64,000 nucleotides of DNA, taken from Rhizophagus clarus. Taxonomy: Eukaryota; Glomeromycota; Glomeromycetes; Glomerales; Glomeraceae. Of the stretch, positions 57,049 to 64,000 are shown one piece after another. The first letter of the stretch is position 1. Each line of letters opens with the position of its first letter. The stretch lies in assembly GCA_015698045.1 (NCBI GenBank), contig BLAL01000338.1:558001-622000 (forward strand). Reading direction: 5' to 3'. The notes below the pieces were generated by a model. The model was not told where the DNA came from, searched no databases, and saw nothing but the letters and a program-made list of their open reading frames with translations. Made by a program: the position numbers and the translations under genes.

Positions 57049-57234
57049 ATGACTCTACTGTCATCAGATCGGTATTCCATTAAAAAAGTGATGAGTGATT
57101 TTTTTTATGACTCATATGATGTTATTATATTAAAAGATGATACCTTATTTGTTGAAATATACCACATGATTTTTTCCCAAAAAAAGGTACATATTAGTTT
57201 ATTCACACGAAAAAAAGATTTTGAAATTACATAA
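57049..57234 (+). CDS. Short ORF or first exon, unknown
   Basis: A 61-codon reading with a good promoter-like 5' flank: DRYSIKKVMSDFFYDSYDVI, then a charged middle and SQKKVHISLF. A GTACAT donor-like word lies after the SQKK codons (57,187), so this could be exon 1 of a longer gene whose further exons I could not find. No known domain is assigned. Confidence 0.3.
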   Translation: MTLLSSDRYSIKKVMSDFFYDSYDVIILKDDTLFVEIYHMIFSQKKVHISLFTRKKDFEIT

Positions 57235-57239
57235 AGCAG

Positions 57240-57955
57240 TCAAAAAGTGTCATCAGGATCGAATCATTAAAAATTTTCCGCTTTACTTTACATGTAAAAG
57301 TTTTTTGTACTACGTGTTAAATTATATTAATTTGGCTTGGGCGTGTCATATAACGGTTGAAATGCAAATTGGACATCACATCTGTATCACATGACTCACA
57401 TCTGCATCTCAAAAATTAGTACAATTAAATCAATCTATCTATCAAATTTTTTTTTTTTTTTTTTATTTTTTTTTATTGGTAAATGCATACTTTATTGTTA
57501 GAACATACTGTACATCGAAATAAACATATACATTAGTGAGAGAACTGATTCACTATAAACCAATTTACAGATTTAACGAAAAATCACACGAAATAAAATT
57601 TCAAAAAAATAAATAAAAGTTTTATACTATACTAAACTTTAAAATTAAAATATGACAGCCGATTTATCGTACACGCTATTATACATATCACATCTTCCAA
57701 AATGATTCATCAGGATATAAAAAACTTCTGTTAAGAATTGATACTATATAAAGCAGAAAATTATACGCGTTCGTCTAGCTATTTGTGTAAGAAAAACATG
57801 ATCATCATAAAAAACTTACTATCGGCTAATCGCTATATAACCTGCTAACCCACTTAAAGTAAAATCTCACAGAGCCGGCTTTATTCTTCATACTGGCCTC
57901 CGCTATCACTTCATCAGACTCTTTGGAAGCTCGTTTCAGTAGATAATAATGTTTC
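57240..57955. other. AT-rich spacer
   Basis: Contains a long T-run near 57,447-57,473. No gene recognised. Confidence 0.4.
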
Positions 57956-57959
57956 GATA

Positions 57960-58890
57960 GATAGCTATGGATTTGAAGAATCTGGAATTGAGGAAAGGTT
58001 GGTACTCTGAATATTCGTGAATTGATGATGATTCAGAATTAGATGATATATTAGAAATTTTTCTTTTGACTTTGATGGCAAGTATGGTCCGTACTTCCAA
58101 ATTTTATGTCGGTGATGATCTATTTGGATTATTAGGCATATGATATATAAATACTTTATGATGTACAGTAGCATATTATGAGCATGCTAATTAATTATTT
58201 GTAGCAACCCCTGCATTTGAAAATCTTGTTAAACACCCCAAGTATCAAAGGAAGATGTCGCTTCAAATTCGAAAATGGATAGACAGGTTACCTTTAGCCA
58301 GGGTTCATAAACTCCTAGCACGCATAAAACACCATCCACATATGCATCAGCATTTACCATTACATTTGGAGCATATTTCAAATAACCCGTTACTCATTCA
58401 AAATTGTACTTTGATCCCGGAATAATTACAAATGAAAAACGAGAATTCTGGCATGGTGAACTCTGGCAAGATTGTTATTTGGAGAAGACAAACTAAAAGT
58501 AAAAATGAAGATTTGTAATGTTTTAGAGTATCTATTCAGGAAGAATAATCAGATAAATAACATAACCAATAATATATTTCATCCAGAATATTATAGAACA
58601 GGCGATTCTTTATTATATTATGAACACTGATCCACCTTTATATGTCGAGTACGTAATATGGTAGTTGATGAACTAGATAATAAAGTTGATACACTCCTTT
58701 CACATGAAAATTTTTCAAATTGTCGTTTTGATGATAATCGGTATACTCGAGGAAACAATGTGGAGTTATGGTTAGTTGAAGATGCAATGAAATTGGTAAA
58801 TCAAGCAAAATTAGAATAACGCATCATAGTTTGGCTATGATATGATGAATATGATTATTATATTAAAGTAATGCCGGTCGACAGTTATAG
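57960..58890 (+). pseudogene. Remnant of a multi-copy transposon-type protein
   Basis: Successive plus-strand frames give SYGFEESGIEERLVL, FSFDFDGKYGPYF, TPAFENLVKHPKYQ with RKWIDRLPL (58,206-58,425), FDPGIITNEKREFWHGELWQ (58,410-58,470), then RTGDSLLYYEH and WLVEDAMKLVNQAKLE ending at TAA 58,819. This order (GKYGPYF - FGPG...EFWHG-LW - D-VYY - WL-D) matches, from memory, a very common Rhizophagus protein thought to come from a DNA transposon (Plavaka/CACTA-like); I am confident of the family resemblance, less of the superfamily. At least five frameshifts or stops. The minus ORF 57,965-58,174 is its shadow. Confidence 0.5.
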
Positions 58891-58894
58891 GAAA

Positions 58895-59710
58895 TAGAAA
58901 TGATTTGTACATACTATTATAGTTGACAGTTTATAAACGTCAAGTTATGAACCTTTTCTATGAGATCATTTTACTTTATCTTTGTGGCTATATCTCCGTC
59001 CACTTTCCAAATTATTAACGATACTCTTATATCCGCTAACCTGCGATCCTAAACGCTTAGTAATAGAGTATACGATGAAATTGACATTATAATACCATAA
59101 GATTTGGTATGTCGAGTGCTGGTATGAAACTCTCAGGTTACACGAACGTGTATAATTCGCATTTATGTATTCCAAAAAAATGAGTTTTAATATTTTTATC
59201 TCAATTTCTTTTACTTTTATTCGCAAGATCATTTAAACATCATTGCTACCGAGAAATAGAGGAAGGAGAACTAGTGATTGTATCAATAGTATCGGGTTCT
59301 GACTCTATGGCGCACTCTGAGTTCTGTTGATCAAAATAAATAAATAGTAATAGGAACAGGTATTAGAACAAAGTTAATAATGTGTGAAAATACGCCTTAC
59401 TATTTATTATAATTTAACGAGAATATAAAATACTATCAACAACGAAACTATGTCTTTCTATGCAATAGCAAAAACCCTGACCAATCACCACGCCATGATA
59501 TTCTCCTCAGAAGAGTTTGATGGAAACTAAATCAGAAAGGAGTAGCCTATTCAATAAAATACATAAAGATAAACAAATTATTTTGAAATATCATTTTTAG
59601 AGTTTAATCTATTTTAAGCATTTATCCACCTTCCCGTTTGTAAAAGAAATTATTCGCATAAAAAATAATGTCATCACCAATTTCTTGGTCAAAAAAAAAG
59701 AAAACTCATC
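58895..59710. other. Spacer
   Basis: 3' flank of the following minus-strand gene. The ORF at 58,966-59,232 (minus) has no recognised feature and is not called. Confidence 0.4.
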
Positions 59711-59715
59711 TAAGA

Positions 59716-60840
59716 TTACTTATTTTTCTTTTTGTGTTCTCGTGCATTAATACTGTGCATTTGTGTCTTTTTATGCCGGTTTAAGCCGGACAAATTGGAA
59801 TAGACAGTATTACAAATTTCGCACTTAACTGAATCCTTATTGTTAACTGCAGAATTAGACAATTCCGGGGAATTTTCTTGCGCATCGGTATCGTTGTTAG
59901 TGATAATATCATCATCGATCTCATTTTCTTCTAAAATGTTATTTCCAGCTTCCGTCTCATCTAATATTGTCTTCAAATTTTCTGAGAGTCTCTCGAGCTC
60001 TCGTAGGTCAAGTAGTTTCTGACTCGTGATGCGATTTAATTCATTGGACTTCTCTGTCGCTAATTGTTGAAGCGTTTTGTCGTATTTTGCCTTTAGCTCG
60101 GAATAGTCCTGTTGATATTTATTACACTGTCGTTTAATCCGTGCATTCTCTTCCATTAACAAATTCAATTTCCTTTTAAGTTGGTTAGTGTAGTCTCCGA
60201 GTTTTTTGAGAGTTTCCCCAAATTTTTTATCCAGTACTTGACATGCTGTATTCCCATTAAACGCACTGACACGTATATAGTCTGATTTTGTTGGTAGTTT
60301 CTGAACGATGACAGTATCAATATTCTTCGCAGTAGTTTGAATAACAGGTTCATTTGGCTTCTTAATATTGGCTTGATCATCTAGGTTATTACTGTCCTTT
60401 ACAATAGTCTTGACATCTCGATTATCATTGTCATTCGTGCTTGTTTGTGCGTCTAGGGTATCACGATTCTCGGTATTGTTTTGAGATTTTTGGTTATTTT
60501 TGTCTCCTAAATTGGTTTGATGTTCTTGGTTGTTTAGGAGGACAACCACGGATTTTTCTTGATTTTTATTCCCCGAAATTATATCGTTGTTATTGTTGTT
60601 TTCTTGGATAGCTAGAATATTTCGGATGTCGAATTTTCCGCTAGTTGACTGTCTCCCTTGCGACGCCATGAGAATTTCGGAAGCTTCTTTGTCACTATAA
60701 TCCTTAGGGGGGACTGAACCGTAACACCTAAGAATTGAACCAGCTGAACTAACTGAACCGTAATCACCGGGAGTAGCTGAACTGTAATCCCCAGGAGTAA
60801 CTGAACCATAACTCCTAGGAGTAACTGGACTGTCATCCAT
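59716..60840 (-). CDS. Coiled-coil protein with C-terminal matrin/U1-type C2H2 finger
   Basis: A 374-residue single-exon protein. Residues 1-50 carry imperfect repeats of (S/G)YGSVTPGDY-type units. Residues 75-170 are Asn/Asp/Gln-rich and probably disordered. Residues about 203-297 form a coiled coil (LKKLGDYTNQLKRKLNLLME, LRELERLSENLKTIL). The C-terminus has one finger, C340-x2-C343-x12-H356-x5-H362, whose five-residue His spacing is that of U1/matrin-type RNA- or DNA-binding fingers, followed by a basic tail HKKKNK. The finger-plus-coil layout suggests a nuclear, self-associating nucleic-acid-binding protein, an inference. The first ATG is used; a CACGTG word lies 5-10 bases upstream. GC content and codon use are higher than in the spacer, supporting a live gene. 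The overlapping ORFs are shadows. Orthologue not recognised. Confidence 0.8.
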   Translation of the reverse strand: MDDSPVTPRSYGSVTPGDYSSATPGDYGSVSSAGSILRCYGSVPPKDYSDKEASEILMASQGRQSTSGKFDIRNILAIQENNNNNDIISGNKNQEKSVVVLLNNQEHQTNLGDKNNQKSQNNTENRDTLDAQTSTNDNDNRDVKTIVKDSNNLDDQANIKKPNEPVIQTTAKNIDTVIVQKLPTKSDYIRVSAFNGNTACQVLDKKFGETLKKLGDYTNQLKRKLNLLMEENARIKRQCNKYQQDYSELKAKYDKTLQQLATEKSNELNRITSQKLLDLRELERLSENLKTILDETEAGNNILEENEIDDDIITNNDTDAQENSPELSNSAVNNKDSVKCEICNTVYSNLSGLNRHKKTQMHSINAREHKKKNK

Positions 60841-60844
60841 GTTT

Positions 60845-61395
60845 CACGTGTAATAACACAAGTGTAGTGGCTAATGACAAAGGAAGGATAGTTAATGACT
60901 TCATTAAAGTTTGTCCATAAAATGGTAAACTATTGTAAGATACAGTACTAAACTCAACTATAATTTCCAGTAGCTTGACTTTTCCTTTCGAAAAAAATAC
61001 CTAGTTTCACTGAGACCGGACTTTACCAAAAATAAACTGTATCTTTATCAGGATTGACAGTTTATGGAATAAGTTCTGTAGCGCCTTTTTTTATAATATA
61101 GATAAATTAGGAACGTCAATAAAAACCGTACATAAAAATCGCATGCAACTCCATTTAAACAAAATACCTGAGGGTTTTCTTTCAAAAAAAAACAAAATTT
61201 TGGTAAAAATATCCTTTTAAAAAATAAATAAGACCACTCTCATAAAAACTTTTGTATACACCTAGAACGAAGTTAATTGCAACTTACGTTCTACGAAAAA
61301 ATAAATACAAGAACGTGTGATTAGCCATTCTATTTATAATTTCACACGTTGCTATCACATGAATGGTATGGTAGCTGTGCGACCACAAATAATGG
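60845..61395. other. Upstream region of the zinc-finger gene
   Basis: CACGTG at 60,845-60,850 just before the ATG (minus strand); otherwise no gene or repeat was recognised. Confidence 0.4.
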
Positions 61396-61399
61396 ATTT

Positions 61400-61750
61400 T
61401 CATTGGCCTTTTGATTCTACACTAAGACGATTTTGGTTTGACCGTGTCGTTGAATGCCGATCCATAAAATCAAGGTAATATTTTGACTTAGACTTCTTGA
61501 TAGTGCCCGAATTATTTGTAATAGGTTTAATATCTGATGACTTTATAATTTTAGTTTGGTTATCTTTTTTCCTTTCCATTACCCTGACGTAAAGTTTTAT
61601 ATGCTGCTGCTGTTTTGAAATTAGTTCAATATAACCTTCAGGCGCGTTTGATACAATTGGAGAACGAAGACCATCACATACAGTATTTCAACAATAAGAT
61701 CTGCATCATGATTCATGATTTCGATCCAAAAATGGTTTTCTGTCTGTCAT
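61400..61750 (-). pseudogene. Protein-kinase C-terminal fragment
   Basis: Minus-strand text RKPFLDRNHE (61,720-61,750), then in one open frame VCDGLRSPIVSNAPEGYIEL, then KIIKSSDIKPITNNSG and MDRHSTTRSNQNRLSVE, stop TGA at 61,400. It equals subdomains IX-XI plus the Ser/Thr-rich tail of the expanded Rhizophagus kinases (KPFWDRNHD...ICDGLRPPIV-NAPEGYIEL). The expected CWHSDP-KRP block (subdomain XI Arg) is replaced by QQQHIKLYVRVMERKK, so it is internally deleted, and everything before the P-loop end is missing. Stops break the 5' part (61,690-61,740). Confidence 0.55.
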
Positions 61751-61889
61751 TAATTCCTACATTATCACGCAAAACTACAAATATTTAAAGCTTTAATATA
61801 TATTTTGTCCTTGAATAAACTTGAGCGTATAACACCTTATCATTATAATCTAGATTCAGGAATGTAAAACAGTGCTGTTAAGCGTAAAT

Positions 61890-62073
61890 ATGAGTAAATC
61901 TGCCACAAGATATTATTTTCCTCAAAGGAATCCTTTAGTGGCCGTCAATCGTGCATCTACTTCTTCGATTGCAAATAATTCAATGATGACACAATCGACA
62001 CATGTCTAATGCTTCCAACGCCCAAATTTTGCAATTATTATATATGCCGTCTCCCAATAATTTGATTTTCTAA
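61890..62073 (+). pseudogene. Short frameshifted fragment, unknown
   Basis: 61,890-62,009 reads SKSATRYYFPQRNPLVAVNR and ends in a stop; the adjacent frame continues MSNASNAQILQLLYMPSPNN to a TAA at 62,071. Together they look like one small coding unit broken by a frameshift. Not recognised. Confidence 0.3.
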
Positions 62074-62424
62074 GATAAATATTATTAGATTAACCTCTTA
62101 TGCATCAATAATATTCAATTTATATATTCTAATTAATAACCGGATAATATCCTTAAGACGTAATTGTAAATTATGTCATCACATTTCCTTTTTTGAATAA
62201 TTTTTTAATGATTTTCCATAGATCCTCTTAAAAAATATATATCTATCTTGAACGGCTCTTCACTGCAGCAAATTTTAACGGTTGCCATCTTCCTAGTTTA
62301 TCGTTTATTTTCATATTTATTATCCTACAATATATTTCATCAAGCAATTTTCCTCTTAGCCTAGTTAGTTTTTAGGTCCTAGAGTGTAAAACTAATCATC
62401 ATCTTATGGGACCCGTTCAAATTA

Positions 62425-62535
62425 CCGACAATCATTTTACCAAATTTCACCGACAGGCGACAATCACAGTACATTATACCGATAGGTGGTACACATTACC
62501 GACAGTACGTTTTACCGACAATACCTATTTTTACT
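62425..62535. repeat. Cluster of ttaccgaca motifs
   Basis: attaccgaca, ttcaccgacagg, tataccgatagg, attaccgacag and tttaccgaca occur within about 110 bases (62,425, 62,446, 62,478, 62,494, 62,512), in a locally GC-richer patch. Spacing is irregular. Confidence 0.5.
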
Positions 62536-62539
62536 GTTA

Positions 62540-62945
62540 CCACCTAATAATTAATATAATTTTATTAAATAAATAATATATAAAACTTTTTCAATAAAAA
62601 TAAAAAACACGCATTCCTTTTATCAATAGTAAAATAAACACGCATTTTTTTTTGGTATTTTTTTTTTATAAAACAATATTTTTTTTCACTTTGTGTTAAT
62701 ATAGTGTTAATTATTTATTAAACATATAAGCAAGTAATAACATTAGTCATCAATTTCGGTTGACTTTTTTTTTTTTAACTTTTTATTATTGGTAAATTTA
62801 ATATGACTTTAATAACTTATTATTTTATTATTTTAATTAGTAATTGATTGGTAAATTTAATATGACTCATAATAATTATAAATTATTTCCCATGAAAGTC
62901 ATATTTATTTAATATAATTATCAATTACATAATATAATATAATAC
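62540..62945. other. AT-rich spacer
   Basis: A short direct repeat (attggtaaatttaatatgac) occurs near 62,788 and 62,848. No gene. Confidence 0.45.
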
Positions 62946-62947
62946 TC

Positions 62948-63010
62948 AATAATAAATACTCATAATATAGTCATAAATAACTAAATATAAATACTTTGCT
63001 TTACCCATTC
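62948..63010 (+). promoter_or_regulatory. Upstream block conserved with copy 2
   Basis: aataaatactcataatat and ataaatactttgctttaccc match, in the same order, the 5' flank of copy 2 (34,188-34,255, minus strand). The copies diverge between this block and their ATGs. Confidence 0.45.
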
Positions 63011-63108
63011 CCATATTGCACCTTCAAATTGGACGCGCAACATATTTTTTATGAAGCTAATAGTCTACATTTTTTATCTATACCTTATACCAAAAAAATA
63101 TATTAATT

Positions 63109-63913
63109 ATGTTATGTTATTTTACATATTATTTATTATATAAAACCTTAGTTAACAAAATAAAAGTTAGCATTAATAATATATCAAAAAATGCATTAAT
63201 ATATGAAAAAGTTATTTTGGGGGTTGAAAATGAATTGACAAAATTTACTAGATTTATTAATCATGGTTTTGCTGACACTAATTCTATGTAAGTGTTATAT
63301 TTAATTTTTAATAACAATAATAATATTTTATTTAAAGTTATTTAGCTTAATATAATTTTAATACTATATTATATTATAGAAAATCAGAAACACTAATTTA
63401 TGATGTTTGTGGAATGGCTATTTATCAAATTGAAAACAGATATAAAAATAATTTGCCATTATTACTTATTATAGGCTGGAAGGTAAATTCTTATTTTAAT
63501 TTTAAAAATTTTTATTAAATATATTCAAATTAATTAATCATTTTTATTTAGGTATATTCAATGCCTTTTAATACTAAAGAAAACAAATGGTTTGTTTCTA
63601 TTGGCTGTAGACCAGATTTAAATTTTCCAGATAAAAAGTCTATAAATAAATATTTGGAAGAAAATGGAAATTTTGGTTCAAATACTAAAATATTTGAAGA
63701 TTATTCAATTGCCATTGATGTCTTAATGAATAGTGGGTAATTATTATATCTTTATTCTTTTATTAGGACCACCTGGAACGTCATATATTATTCGATTAAT
63801 ATAAATAATATATTTGATATATTAATAGGAATAATGCAAAACTTAACATTAATATTCGTGATATACATGTAAGTCGATCTTATTTTGGAATTATTAAAAA
63901 ATATATATCGTAA
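63109..63913 (+). CDS. Four-exon family, copy 3 (intact, 183 residues)
   Basis: Exons 63,109-63,287, 63,380-63,482, 63,552-63,736 and 63,829-63,913 join with GTAAGT/TATAG, GTAAAT/TTTAG and GTAATT/AATAG introns and total 552 bases, an open 183-residue reading ending at TAA 63,911. Exon sizes and phases match copy 2 and, apart from its frameshift, copy 1. Features: a hydrophobic start (residues 2-12), KVSIN strand, ILGVEN strand, CGMAIYQI, LPLLLIIGWK closing exon 2, an FVSIGCR strand, and a final NINIRDIH strand. The beta-rich pattern with GV-N and L-LL-GW elements is loosely like actinoporin-like proteins and fungal fruit-body lectins; this is a fold guess and should be tested by structure prediction. 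A GTAAGT word after IRDIH (63,869) is not used, since reading through gives the homologous C-terminus of copies 1 and 2. Confidence 0.7.
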
Positions 63914-64000
63914 AAGATTTAGTTTTATATATTAGCGACACTAGAAAATTCAACATTAATAATCTTTTTAAAAGTCATATCATTGCTTTATATCATCCTT

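Noticed and set aside
63936-63960. Possible fifth exon of copy 3 after an internal GTAAGT at 63,869
   Set aside because: The candidate exon stops after two codons, while reading through gives a C-terminus that matches copies 1 and 2.

Overview
The window is AT-rich eukaryotic DNA with gene-poor, transposon-littered architecture. Short GT-AG introns (about 60-80 bases), many decayed protein-kinase, SWIM-transposase and LINE fragments, and a Tc1-type element next to a Helitron fit an arbuscular mycorrhizal fungus (Glomeromycotina, Rhizophagus-like). That assignment comes from recognising protein families, not from a database search. No prokaryotic operon, CRISPR array or confident tRNA/rRNA gene was seen.

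Layout. 0-20 kb: a C2H2 zinc-finger gene (702-1139), then long AT-rich spacer with old minus-strand coding remnants (LINE-like 4.3-5.8 kb, unnamed fragment 9.8 kb, MULE-like 11.1-11.6 kb, SWIM transposase 18.0-19.1 kb) and two short non-autonomous elements (16.3 and 19.2 kb). 20-28 kb: a kinase fragment, a foldback element, a LINE reverse-transcriptase piece, a phosphotransferase-like kinase fragment, an unnamed pseudogene and two inverted-repeat elements. 27.8-34.1 kb: two members of a four-exon gene family flank a LINE 5' part that carries an apparently intact Tc1/mariner element (30,811-32,147). 34-43 kb: spacer with three inverted-repeat elements and tandem repeats. 43.4-45.8 kb: a Helitron Rep gene lacking its helicase half. 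46.3 kb: a two-exon gene for a 50-residue secreted peptide with six cysteines. 47.9-55 kb: a WRKY/GCM1-like pseudogene, two small ORFs, dispersed repeats and coiled-coil remnants. 55.5-56.7 kb: a strand-asymmetric polypurine minisatellite. 57-64 kb: a multi-copy transposon-type remnant, a 374-residue coiled-coil zinc-finger gene, a kinase tail, and the best-preserved copy of the four-exon family (63,109-63,913).

Few genes look functional: the two zinc-finger genes, the Tc1 transposase, two of the three four-exon family members, the secreted peptide and possibly the 84-residue ORF at 50.4 kb. They do not form a pathway. The most interesting items are the secreted cysteine-rich peptide, the duplicated four-exon family (a weak actinoporin-like resemblance), and several families of short elements built from inverted arrays of a short motif.
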